A DNA stretch of 64,000 nt from Serinicoccus sediminis (GTDB lineage Bacteria; Actinomycetota; Actinomycetes; Actinomycetales; Dermatophilaceae): NCBI RefSeq assembly GCF_004153545.1, contig NZ_SDVA01000014.1, forward strand, positions 1 to 64,000, in the 5' to 3' direction. The notes beneath the pieces were generated by a model. It was not told the DNA's origin. It did not search any database and was given only the letters and a program-made list of their open reading frames with translations. The position numbers and the translations under genes were made by a program. How positions within the stretch are numbered: position 1 is the first letter of the stretch; each line of letters opens with the position of its first letter. Below are positions 7,476 to 15,659 of this stretch, piece by piece.

Positions 7476-9224
7476 TCAGCGGCGGCCGACGAACCAGCGG
7501 CGGATGGTCTCGATGCGGTCGCGGACCTGCTCGGAGGTGGCCGTCGCGAGCTCCGGGCCGCCGCAGGTGCGGCGCAGCTCGGCGTGCACGACGGCGTGCG
7601 GCTGGCCCTTCTTCTGGGCGTAGGCGGAGACCAGCTTGTTCAGCTCCTTGCGGTGCTCGGCCAGGGCGCGGTGGGCGGACACCGCCTGGGCCCGCGCCTG
7701 GCCGCCGTCCCGCCCGACCTGCTTCTTCTGCCGCTCCCGCAGCAGGGTCGCGACCTGGTCGGGCTCCAGCAGCCCGGGCAGGCCGAGGTAGTCGTCCTCG
7801 TCCTCCGACCCGGGCACCCCGCCGAGGCCGAACTGCTCGGCGTCGAACAGCACGTGGTCGAACTCGGCGTCCGAGCCGATCGCCTCGTAGCTGCCGGTCA
7901 GCTCGTCCGAGGCACCCTCGGCGGCCTGGGCCTGCTCGACCAGCCCGTCCTCCTCGGACCACAGCTGGTCCTCCCCGGTGTCCTTGCGGTTGAGCGCGTG
8001 GTCGCGCTCCACCTCCATCGAGCCGGCGTGGCCGAGCAGCAGGGGCACGTTGGGCAGGAAGACCGAGGCGGTCTCGCCCCGGCGCCGGGCGCGGACGAAC
8101 CGGCCCACCGCCTGCGCGAAGAAGAGCGGTGTGGAGGTCGACGTGGCGTAGACCCCCACGGCCAGCCGCGGCACGTCCACCCCCTCGGACACCATGCGGA
8201 CCGCGACCATCCAGCGTGAGTCGCCCGTCGCGAACTCCTCGATCCGGGCCGAGGCGCCCGCGTCGTCGGAGAGCACGACCGTGGCGGCCTCGCCGGTGAT
8301 CTCGCGCAGCTGCTTGGCGTAGGCGCGGGCGGAGCGCTGGTCGGAGGCGATGACCAGCCCGCCGGCGTCCTCGACGTGCCGGCGCACCTCGCTCAGCCGC
8401 TTGTCCGCCGCCCGCAGCACCGCGGGGACCCAGTCGCCCGCCGGGTCCAGCGCGGTGCGCCAGGCCTGCTTGGTGACGTCCTGGGTCAGCGGCTCCCCCA
8501 GCCGCGCCTCGAGCTCGTCGCCCACCTTGGTGCGCCACCGCATGGTGCCGCCGTAGGACAGGAACAGCACCGGCCGCACCACCCCGTCGCGCAGGGCGTC
8601 GGCGTAGCCGTAGGTGTAGTCGGCGGACGAGCGCAGGATCCCCTCCGGGTCCATCTCGTAGCGCACGAACGGGATGGCCGCGGTGTCCGACCGGAAGGGC
8701 GTGCCGGTGAGCGCCAGCCGTCGCGTCGCGGGCTCGAAGGCGTCCCGCACGGCCTCCCCCCACGACAGGGCGTCCCCGCCGTGGTGGACCTCGTCGAGGA
8801 TGACCAGCGTGCGGGCCGCCTCGGTGCGCGCCCGGTGCAGCAGCGGCTTGCTGGCGACCCCGGCATACGTCACCGCGACCCCGTCGAAGTCCTGGCTGTG
8901 CCGCCCCTGCGCGTTGGCGAAGCGCGGGTCGATCCGGATGCCGACCTTGGCGGCCGCCTCGGCCCACTGGGTCTTGAGGTGCTCGGTCGGGGCCACGACC
9001 GTGATGCGCTGGACCTCGCCCCGGTCGAGCAGCTCGGTCGCGACGCGCAGCGCGAAGGTGGTCTTGCCGGCACCGGGCGTCGCCACGGCCAGGAAGTCCC
9101 GCGGGCGCTCGGTGAGGTAGGTCTCCAGGGCGCTCGCCTGCCAGGCGCGCAGCTTGCCCGCCGTCCCCCAGGCGGCACGCTCGGGATAGGCGGGGGGCAG
9201 GTGGGAGGCGGCTGAAGTGGACAT
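7476..9224 (-). CDS. DEAD/DEAH-box (superfamily 2) helicase
   Basis: A 582-residue superfamily 2 ATPase of the DEAD/DEAH type, related to the restriction-enzyme helicase subunit fold. Motif I is VATPGAGKTTFAL (GAGKT at 51-55), motif II is VILDEVHHGG, and motif VI is FAQAVGRFVRARRRGE. The C-terminal region contains a coiled, Gln/Lys-rich stretch (LLRERQKKQVGRDGGQARAQ). The frame is open upstream to 9449, but MSTSAASHLPPAYPERAAWG at 9224 lies just before the RecA-like core and the upstream extension lacks family character. Substrate (DNA or RNA) cannot be told. No nuclease or methylase neighbour is present, so it is not a restriction system here. Confidence 0.88.
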   Translation of the reverse strand: MSTSAASHLPPAYPERAAWGTAGKLRAWQASALETYLTERPRDFLAVATPGAGKTTFALRVATELLDRGEVQRITVVAPTEHLKTQWAEAAAKVGIRIDPRFANAQGRHSQDFDGVAVTYAGVASKPLLHRARTEAARTLVILDEVHHGGDALSWGEAVRDAFEPATRRLALTGTPFRSDTAAIPFVRYEMDPEGILRSSADYTYGYADALRDGVVRPVLFLSYGGTMRWRTKVGDELEARLGEPLTQDVTKQAWRTALDPAGDWVPAVLRAADKRLSEVRRHVEDAGGLVIASDQRSARAYAKQLREITGEAATVVLSDDAGASARIEEFATGDSRWMVAVRMVSEGVDVPRLAVGVYATSTSTPLFFAQAVGRFVRARRRGETASVFLPNVPLLLGHAGSMEVERDHALNRKDTGEDQLWSEEDGLVEQAQAAEGASDELTGSYEAIGSDAEFDHVLFDAEQFGLGGVPGSEDEDDYLGLPGLLEPDQVATLLRERQKKQVGRDGGQARAQAVSAHRALAEHRKELNKLVSAYAQKKGQPHAVVHAELRRTCGGPELATATSEQVRDRIETIRRWFVGRR

Positions 9225-9344
9225 CGACTCGCCAGGATAGGTCGTTTCCGGATCCGACTCACCGGCCCTCCCGCTCCCGCCGGTGCCCTGGACGCCGTGG
9301 TATGCCGCTCCCTCCGCCCGCGGACAGGCATACCGGGGCGCGCC

Positions 9345-9350
9345 TAGACT
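9345..9350 (+). promoter_or_regulatory. -10 box of a leaderless promoter (DUF3039 gene)
   Basis: TAGACT ends seven bases before the ATG at 9358, the spacing expected when transcription starts on or next to the start codon. No ribosome site is visible between them. Confidence 0.55.
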
Positions 9351-9357
9351 GGGGCGC

Positions 9358-9699
9358 ATGAGCGTCCGCATGTCCGACCAGCCCCTCGACGCGCCCGAGG
9401 CACCCAGCCAGCCGTCCACGCAGACCGCCGTGCTGGAGCGCGAGGACACCCGGGTCCAGCCCGACCTGTCCGAGCCGGGCGACCACGAGCGCTTCTCGCA
9501 CTACGTGCGCAAGGAGAAGATCATGGAGTCGGCGCTCAGCGGCGACCCGGTGATCGCGCTGTGCGGCAAGGTGTGGGTGCCCGGTCGGGACCCGCAGCGC
9601 TTCCCGGTGTGCCCGCAGTGCAAGGAGATCTACGAAGGGCTGCGCGAGCCGCAGGACGGTGGCGGCTCGGACGGCGGGTCCGGCGGCGGAGAGGGCTGA
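9358..9699 (+). CDS. DUF3039 domain protein
   Basis: A 113-residue protein conserved in actinobacteria, function unknown. The core is HERFSHYVRKEKIMESALSGDPVIALCGKVWVPGRDPQRFPVCPQCKEIY, where C-G-K and C-P-Q-C supply three cysteines that, with His residues, could bind zinc. The tail is a short Gly/Ser-rich run. The ATG at 9358 is chosen because a TAGACT -10 box lies seven bases upstream; an internal ATG four codons later is possible. It is divergent from the helicase gene. Confidence 0.88.
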   Translation: MSVRMSDQPLDAPEAPSQPSTQTAVLEREDTRVQPDLSEPGDHERFSHYVRKEKIMESALSGDPVIALCGKVWVPGRDPQRFPVCPQCKEIYEGLREPQDGGGSDGGSGGGEG

Positions 9700-9720
9700 C
9701 CCCACCACGGGCGGCCCCGG

Positions 9721-10296
9721 TCAGTTGCGCTCGGGGTGCTCGGTCCAGGTGGTGAGGAAGGACACCGAGGAGCGCTGCCGCAGGAGCACCTCGCGCCACA
9801 GGTCGCTGGTGTCCTCGCGGAAGGCGTCCCGCGGCTCCCGCGGCACGACCTCCCACGCGCCGTGCCGGATCTCGGAGTCCAGCTGGCCGGCCGACCACCC
9901 GCTGTAGCCGACGTAGATCCGGAACGCTCCCAGCTCGGGCACGACGAGCGGCGCCGGCGCGTCCAGGTCGACCAGGCCGATCCCTCCGAAGAGCAGCTGG
10001 GTGCCCAGCGGCGGGTCCTCCGGGCGGTGCCCCGGCACGCTCACCAGCCCCATGGCGGTGTCCCGCCCGACCGGCCCCCCGCGGAAGAGCACCCCGGGGT
10101 CGGTGACGAAGGGCTGCCACTCGGGCAGCACGGCATCGACACCGGCCTCCATCGGCTGGTTCAGGACGAGCCCGTGGGCGCCGTCCTCGTCGTGGTGCAG
10201 GACGAGGACGACCGACCCAGCGAAGGGCTCCCCGGTGAGCGGGGTGGCGACGAGCAGCTCGCCGGTCACCCGTCCCGGATCCCGCCGCGGACTCAC
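9721..10296 (-). CDS. YqgE/AlgH family protein
   Basis: A 191-residue member of the AlgH/YqgE (UPF0301) family, whose precise biochemical role is unsettled. The family features are GELLVATPLTGEPFAGSVVLVLHHDEDGAHGLVLNQPM at the N-terminus, VLFRGGPVGRDTAMGLV in the middle and RIYVGYSGWSAGQLDSEIRHGAWEVVP near the C-terminus. Its ATG overlaps the stop of the upstream VanZ-like gene by four bases, so the two form an operon. Confidence 0.92.
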   Translation of the reverse strand: MSPRRDPGRVTGELLVATPLTGEPFAGSVVLVLHHDEDGAHGLVLNQPMEAGVDAVLPEWQPFVTDPGVLFRGGPVGRDTAMGLVSVPGHRPEDPPLGTQLLFGGIGLVDLDAPAPLVVPELGAFRIYVGYSGWSAGQLDSEIRHGAWEVVPREPRDAFREDTSDLWREVLLRQRSSVSFLTTWTEHPERN

Positions 10297-10667
10297 GACT
10301 CCCCCCTCACCGGCGTCGACGTCTCGCCCATGTCACCATCATGACCCCACCGGCGTGCGGTCGTCGCGGCGACCCAGACGCCGAGCGCGATGCCGACGAG
10401 GTCGGCGACGGCGTCGACGAGGTCCGGTTGGCGGCCGGGGGCGAGCACCGCTTGCAGCGGCTCGCTGACGAGAGCGTGCAGGACCAGCACCGGCAGCAAC
10501 CAGCGGGCGCGCAGCCACCAGGCCAGGGCGGCGGGGACGGCGAAGGCGACGAGGTGCCCCACCTTGTCCAGACCGGGGACGCCGTCCGGGCCCGGCATCT
10601 GCGGCGCGTAGAGCCCGTAGCACTGCACGAGGAGCGCGACGAGCAGCGCGAACCACCCGAGGACCAC
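10293..10667 (-). CDS. VanZ-like small membrane protein
   Basis: A 124-residue membrane protein with about four hydrophobic segments: WFALLVALLVQCYGLY, HLVAFAVPAALAWWL, LLPVLVLHALVSEPLQAVL and DAVADLVGIALGVWVAA. The GLDKVGHLVAF and SEPLQ...DLVDAVADLVG patterns are those of VanZ-like proteins (named for a teicoplanin-resistance accessory gene, but most members have no known resistance role). It is translationally coupled to the AlgH-like gene by a four-base overlap. Confidence 0.85.
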   Translation of the reverse strand: MVLGWFALLVALLVQCYGLYAPQMPGPDGVPGLDKVGHLVAFAVPAALAWWLRARWLLPVLVLHALVSEPLQAVLAPGRQPDLVDAVADLVGIALGVWVAATTARRWGHDGDMGETSTPVRGES

Positions 10668-10714
10668 GACGAGGTCCAGGCCGGGCGGCCGGTGCGGGGG
10701 TGGTGGGCCGCTCG

Positions 10715-12130
10715 TCAGCTCGACGCCTCGCGGCGCGCCCGCGCGGCCTGCTCGACCGCCTGCGCGACCGCCTTGGTGGCCTTGGGGTTGAAGACGCTGG
10801 GGATGATGTAGGTCGGGTTCAGCTCGTCGGCGGTGACGACGTCGGCGAGCGCGGAGGCCGCGGCGAGCAGCATCTGGTCGTCGATGTGGTCGCTCGCGGC
10901 GTCGAGCAGACCGCGGAAGACGCCGGGGAAGACGAGCACGTTGTTGATCTGGTTGGCGAAGTCGCTGCGCCCGGTGGCCACCACCGTCGCGTGCCGGCCG
11001 GCCTCCACCGGGTCGACCTCGGGGACCGGGTTGGCCATCGCGAAGACCACGGCGTCCTCGTTCATCGTCGCGATGTCCTCGCCGGTGAGGATGTTGCCCG
11101 CCGAGACCCCGATGAAGACGTCCGCCCCCACGAGGGCCTCCTTGAGGGTCCCCGACTCCAGTCCGCGGTTGGTCTGGCTCGCGATCCAGGCGAGGTTGCC
11201 GTTGTCGCCGCGCATCACGTCGGGCCGTCGCGGGTGGATGACCCCGTCGACGTCGGCGACGAGGACGTCGGTGGCCCCGGCCTGCAGCAGCAGCCGGATG
11301 ATCGCCGACCCGGCCGCCCCGGCGCCGGACATGACGATCTTGACCGAGCCGATCTCCTTGTCGACCACGCGCAGCGAGTTCTTCAGGGCGGCCAGCGCCA
11401 CGATCGCGGTGCCGTGCTGGTCGTCGTGGAAGACGGGGATGTCGAGCTCGCGACGCAGCCGCGCCTCGATCTCGAAGCAGCGGGGTGCCGAGATGTCCTC
11501 GAGGTTGATCCCGGCGAAACCAGGGGCCAGCGCCTTGACGATGCGCACGATCTCGTCGCTGTCGTGGGCGTCGAGGCAGATGGGGAAGGCGTCGATGTCG
11601 GCGAACCTCTTGAAGAGCGCGGCCTTGCCCTCCATCACCGGCATGGCGGCCAGCGGCCCGATGTCGCCGAGCCCGAGGACGGCCGAGCCGTCGGTGACCA
11701 CGGCGACGGTGTTGCGCTTGATGGTCAGGCTGCGCGCGTCCTCGGGGTTCTCGGCGATGGCCTGGCAGATCTTCGCCACGCCCGGTGTGTAGACCAGGGA
11801 GAGGTCGTCGCGGTTGCGGATCGGCAGCTTGGACTTGACCTCGAGCTTGCCGCCCAGGTGGGCGAGGAAGGTGCGGTCGCTCACCCGCCCGATCTCCACC
11901 CCGTCGACCTCGCTGACCGCCTCGACGACCTCCGCGGCGTGGTCGGTGCCGTAGGTCGCGATCGTCAGGTCCGCCTGCAGCCGCTCGGTGCCGGAGTCGC
12001 TGATGTCGACCGCGGTGACCATGCCGCCGACGTCGGAGACCGCGGTGGTGATCTCGGAGACGGCGGTGACGCGCGCCGGCAGCTCGAGCCGGACGGTGAT
12101 GGAGTTCGACACGGAGGGGACGGGGCTCAT
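10715..12130 (-). CDS. NAD(P)-dependent malic enzyme with N-terminal ACT domain
   Basis: Oxidative decarboxylation of malate to pyruvate. Residues 1 to about 80 form an ACT-like regulatory domain (SITVRLELPARVTAVSEITTAVSDVGGMVTAVDI). The malic domain follows with LSLVYTPGVAKICQAIAENPEDARSLTIKRNTVAVVTDGSAVLGLGDIGPLAAMPVMEGKAALFK, then LDIPVFHDDQHGTAIVALAAL with the metal-binding aspartates, and a Rossmann segment KIVMSGAGAAGSAIIRLLL. The start MSPVPSVSNS at 12130 gives the normal 471 residues; the much longer open frame upstream is chance. The cofactor choice (NAD or NADP) is not evident. Confidence 0.93.
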   Translation of the reverse strand: MSPVPSVSNSITVRLELPARVTAVSEITTAVSDVGGMVTAVDISDSGTERLQADLTIATYGTDHAAEVVEAVSEVDGVEIGRVSDRTFLAHLGGKLEVKSKLPIRNRDDLSLVYTPGVAKICQAIAENPEDARSLTIKRNTVAVVTDGSAVLGLGDIGPLAAMPVMEGKAALFKRFADIDAFPICLDAHDSDEIVRIVKALAPGFAGINLEDISAPRCFEIEARLRRELDIPVFHDDQHGTAIVALAALKNSLRVVDKEIGSVKIVMSGAGAAGSAIIRLLLQAGATDVLVADVDGVIHPRRPDVMRGDNGNLAWIASQTNRGLESGTLKEALVGADVFIGVSAGNILTGEDIATMNEDAVVFAMANPVPEVDPVEAGRHATVVATGRSDFANQINNVLVFPGVFRGLLDAASDHIDDQMLLAAASALADVVTADELNPTYIIPSVFNPKATKAVAQAVEQAARARREASS

Positions 12131-12197
12131 GGCCCCATTGTGGCGCGTCGCAGGGCGCCGGAGGTATGCAGCCCGCTCCCGGCGTGCCGTGCGCGCC

Positions 12198-13793
12198 TCA
12201 CCACTCGACGACGACGTCGCACCAGGTGCGCAGGAGCTCCTCGTCGTGCGAGGCGACGAGCACGCCGCAGCCGGTGGTGTGCTGGTGCTCGTGCACGGCG
12301 CGGACGACCGCCCGGGCGGTGGCGGCGTCGACCATGGACGTCGGCTCGTCGAGCAGGAGGTAGTCCGCGTCGAGCGCGAGCGCCCGGGCGAGGACCACCC
12401 GCTGCAGCTGCCCCCCGGACACCTCGTCCGGCCGGCGGCTCGCCAGCTCGGGGGCCAGACCCACCCGGTCCAGCAGCCGCGCGACCGTGGTGTCGTCGGC
12501 CGGCCGGCCAGCCAGCCGCGCGGGCTCGAGCAGGCTGCGGCCCACCGTCCACCGAGGGTCGACGCCCTGGCGCGGGTCCTGCGGCACGAAGGCGACGCGT
12601 CGGCGCACGGCGGGGGGCACCGCATACCCGGTGCCGCGGACCGGCCGCCCGTCGAGGCGGACCTGCCCGGCGGACGGCGCGTGCAGCAGTGCCAAGGTGC
12701 GCAGCAGCGTGGTCTTGCCCGCCCCGGAGGGTGCCATGAGACCCGTGGTGCGGTCGGGGGTGACCTGCAGCGTCACCCCGCTGCGCACGAGCGTGCCCCG
12801 ACCCCGGCGCAGGGTGAGGTCGAGCGCCGTGAGGCCGGGGCCGTCCGGGACGTGCTGGCTCGGAGGCGCCTGCGGCCGAGGCTGCGCCCGGCCGGCGGGG
12901 TGCAGGGGCCGTGCGGGGGCTTGCGGCCGGGGCTCCACCCCGTCCGCCGATCGCGGGGTCGTCACGACGGCCAGCCGCTGGGCCGTCGTGGCGTGCGGGG
13001 CCAACCGGTGCGTCGCCGTGCGCGCCCGGGCGATGACCTCGGGCACCGGCACGTCGCCGCCGGTGGACCGGCCGTCGTCCAGCTCGACGACGGTGTCGGC
13101 GACCTGCTCGGCCAGCCGCAGGTCGTGGGTCACGACGAGCACGGCGCGCCCCTCGTCGTGGGCCAGGGCCGCCAGCCCGTCCGCCGCGGCGGTGGCCCGC
13201 GGCCGGTCCAGACCGGTCGTCGGCTCGTCGGCCAGCACGAGGCCGGGGTCGCCGAGGAGCGCGAGGGCGTTCGACACCCGCTGTGCCTGCCCGCCCGACA
13301 GCTGGGACGGCAGCCGGCGACGCCACGCCGGGTCGACGTCGTGCCGGCGCATGGCCTCCCCCACCGTGGTCGGCACCTGCGAGACCGGCACGTGGACCCG
13401 CGCCTTCTCGGTGAGGTGGTGGCCGACGGTGAGGACCGGGGTGAGCGCGCCCTGGGGCGCCTGCGGGAGCCACGCCGCGACGCGTCCGCGCACCCGGGCC
13501 CGGGCGGGGGCGCCCGGGTCGACCAGGTCCAGCGGCCGGCCGGCACCCTCCTCCTCCCACCACCCGTGGCCGCGGACGAGCGAGCCGCCGGGCAGCAGGC
13601 CCAGCAGGGCCGACAGCAGGGTCGACTTGCCGGCGCCGCTCGGGCCCAGGAGCACGACGAGCCGGCCGCGCGGCACCCGCAGGTCGACCTGCTCCAGCAC
13701 GGTGTGGTGGCCGCCCCGGCCGTCCGGGAGGGCCACCCCCAGCCCCTCGACCCTCAGCCCCTCGACCGGGCCTGCGGCATACCCCTCGCTCAC
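12198..13793 (-). CDS. Fused double ABC ATPase, peptide/nickel-type importer
   Basis: Two complete ABC ATPase modules in one 531-residue chain, powering the importer encoded upstream. Module one: Walker A LLGPSGAGKST, signature LSGGQAQRV, Walker B LVLADEPTTGLD. Module two: Walker A LMAPSGAGKTT, signature VSGGQLQRV, Walker B YLLLDEPTSMVD. The modules are joined by a Pro/Gln-rich linker of about 60 residues. In most Dpp/Opp/Nik systems these are two genes (DppD and DppF types); the fusion is a recognised variant. The GTG start overlaps the permease stop by four bases (GTGA). Confidence 0.93.
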   Translation of the reverse strand: MSEGYAAGPVEGLRVEGLGVALPDGRGGHHTVLEQVDLRVPRGRLVVLLGPSGAGKSTLLSALLGLLPGGSLVRGHGWWEEEGAGRPLDLVDPGAPARARVRGRVAAWLPQAPQGALTPVLTVGHHLTEKARVHVPVSQVPTTVGEAMRRHDVDPAWRRRLPSQLSGGQAQRVSNALALLGDPGLVLADEPTTGLDRPRATAAADGLAALAHDEGRAVLVVTHDLRLAEQVADTVVELDDGRSTGGDVPVPEVIARARTATHRLAPHATTAQRLAVVTTPRSADGVEPRPQAPARPLHPAGRAQPRPQAPPSQHVPDGPGLTALDLTLRRGRGTLVRSGVTLQVTPDRTTGLMAPSGAGKTTLLRTLALLHAPSAGQVRLDGRPVRGTGYAVPPAVRRRVAFVPQDPRQGVDPRWTVGRSLLEPARLAGRPADDTTVARLLDRVGLAPELASRRPDEVSGGQLQRVVLARALALDADYLLLDEPTSMVDAATARAVVRAVHEHQHTTGCGVLVASHDEELLRTWCDVVVEW

Positions 13794-14662
13794 GCCCGCC
13801 CCCTCGACACCGGGCGCAGCCGCTCGGCCAGCGCGAAGACGGCGAGGCTGAGCGCCACGAGCAGCAGGCCCGGCAGCACCGCGGGCCACCAGTGGCCGGC
13901 GAGGACGGCCGTGCGCGACTGCTCGATGATGGTGCCGAGCGAGGCCTGGTCGTCGGGCAGCCCGAGGCCGAGGAAGCTCAGCGCCGACTCGTGCATGATC
14001 GCGTGCGGCACCATGAGCACCGTCGCCAGCAGGACCCGGCCCGCCACGTGGGCCAGCAGATGCCTCGACAGCACCCACCACCGCCCCGCTCCCGCTCCGA
14101 CCGCGGCCTCGACGAAACCCACGTGCTGCAGCGCCAGCAGCTCGGCCCGCACGATCCGGGCCGTCGTCGTCCAGTGGGTCAGCGCCACGCTGAGGATGAC
14201 GCTGCTGAGGGAGGGGCCGAGCAGCGCCACGATGACGATGCCCAGCACCAGGTGCGGCAGGGCGTTGACGGCGTCGACGAGCCGCATGAGGACGCCGTCG
14301 ACGACTCCTCCCCCACGGGAGGCGAGCGAGCCGGCCAGCCCTCCGACGACCACGCCGACGACGCTGGAGACGAGCGCCGCGACCAGCCCGACGAGCAGCG
14401 AGACCCGGGCCCCGGCCAGGCTGCGGGCCAGCAGGTCGCGCCCTGCCTGGTCGGTGCCGAAGGGGTGCTCCGCCGAGGGCGGCAGGAACGCCTGGGAGAA
14501 GTCCGCCCGCTGCGTCCCAACCCCGGCCCCGAGGAGCAGGACCACGACGACCACCGCGAGCAGGGCCCCCCACCAGACCCCCCGGGCCCCGGTCGCGCGG
14601 ACCCGGGGTCTGTCCCACGGTCGCGACCGGGCGTCCGCGACCTCGCGCCAGCCCTCAGCCAT
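13790..14662 (-). CDS. DppC-type ABC permease
   Basis: A 290-residue inner-membrane permease of the oligopeptide/nickel family. An N-terminal membrane helix (WWGALLAVVVVVLLLGAGV) is followed by the exported loop with HPFGTDQAGRDLLARSLAGARVSLLVGL, the DppC/OppC hallmark, and a C-terminal set of helices with the EAA-type loop EAAVGAGAGRWWVLSRHLLAHV that docks the ATPase. HESALSFLGLGLPD is also typical. It overlaps both neighbours by a few bases, so all four importer genes form one operon. Confidence 0.93.
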   Translation of the reverse strand: MAEGWREVADARSRPWDRPRVRATGARGVWWGALLAVVVVVLLLGAGVGTQRADFSQAFLPPSAEHPFGTDQAGRDLLARSLAGARVSLLVGLVAALVSSVVGVVVGGLAGSLASRGGGVVDGVLMRLVDAVNALPHLVLGIVIVALLGPSLSSVILSVALTHWTTTARIVRAELLALQHVGFVEAAVGAGAGRWWVLSRHLLAHVAGRVLLATVLMVPHAIMHESALSFLGLGLPDDQASLGTIIEQSRTAVLAGHWWPAVLPGLLLVALSLAVFALAERLRPVSRGRA

Positions 14663-15659
14663 CGCGCTGCCCCACCCTGGGGTCGACCACCCGGTAGGCG
14701 ACGTCCGCGGCGAGGTTGCCCAGCACCACGATGACCGTGGTGAGCACGGTGAGTGCCGCCAGCAGCGAGAAGTCCAGGCGCAGGGCCGAGTCCACGGTGG
14801 CGCTCGCGACCCCCGGCCACGAGAAGACGGTCTCGACGAGCACCGCGCCGGTGATGAGCTCCGGGACCCGCACGCCGACCACGGTCACGAGCGGCAGCAG
14901 GGCGGGTCGGACGGCGTGCTGGCGCAGCAGCCGTGAGGTGGGTATGCCCCGGGCCCAGCCCGCGCGCACCGGCAGCCCGGCGAGGGCGTCCCGGGTGGCG
15001 TCCCGGACGACCAGCCCGAACCACGGCAGCTGGGACAGCGCCAGCACCAGCACGGGAAGGACGGCGTGGCGCAGGACGTCGAACGGCTCCACGGCGTCCG
15101 TGTCCGGCGAGGTCGCCCCACCGGTGGGCAGCCACCCGAGCCAGACCGCGAACACCCACACGGCGACCAGGCCCGTCCAGAACGGCGGGGCCGCCTGCAC
15201 CGAGAGCAGGCCGCCGCCCGCCACCCGGTCGGCCCAGGAGCCGGGGCGCGTGCCGGCCAGCCCGCCCACCAGCACCCCGCCGGCCACGGCCAGCACCAGG
15301 GACACCGCCATGAGACCCAGCGTCCACGGCAGCCGCTGCGCGATGACGGTCGCCACCGGTGCGCGCTGGCTCGAGGACACCCCGAGGTCGCCCTGCAGCG
15401 CGTTGCCCCACCAGGCGGCCCACTGCTGCACCGCCCCGGTGTCACCGGCCCGGTCGCGCATCGCCTCCAGGGTCGGGCCGTCCATGGTCAGCGCCCGCTC
15501 CCCCAGCGCCGCGAGGACGGGGTCGAAGGGGGTCTGCTGGGCCAGCACGAACATCACGAGCGTGACCACGGCGAGCAGCACCGGCAGCAGCAGCAGCCGG
15601 CCGAGGACGAGCCGGGTCAGCGGGGATCCGGCCCGGGCCGACCGGTCGAGCAGCCTCAC
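14655..15659 (-). CDS. DppB-type ABC permease
   Basis: The 334-residue partner permease. The N-terminal segment LVLGRLLLLPVLLAVVTLVMFVLAQQTPFDP, the block WWGNALQGDLGVSSSQRAPVATVIAQRLPWTLGLM, and the C-terminal ITGAVLVETVFSWPGVA are DppB/OppB features. The chosen start is the GTG at 15659 because it overlaps the stop of the binding-protein gene as GTGA, a pattern used at other joints of this operon; a longer ATG start would overlap further. The ligand (peptide, nickel, other) cannot be deduced from sequence. Confidence 0.92.
   Translation of the reverse strand: MRLLDRSARAGSPLTRLVLGRLLLLPVLLAVVTLVMFVLAQQTPFDPVLAALGERALTMDGPTLEAMRDRAGDTGAVQQWAAWWGNALQGDLGVSSSQRAPVATVIAQRLPWTLGLMAVSLVLAVAGGVLVGGLAGTRPGSWADRVAGGGLLSVQAAPPFWTGLVAVWVFAVWLGWLPTGGATSPDTDAVEPFDVLRHAVLPVLVLALSQLPWFGLVVRDATRDALAGLPVRAGWARGIPTSRLLRQHAVRPALLPLVTVVGVRVPELITGAVLVETVFSWPGVASATVDSALRLDFSLLAALTVLTTVIVVLGNLAADVAYRVVDPRVGQRDG

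Noticed and set aside
7476-9224. Part of a type III restriction or defence system
   Set aside because: The helicase is related to restriction helicases, but no methylase or nuclease gene adjoins it and its neighbours are housekeeping genes.
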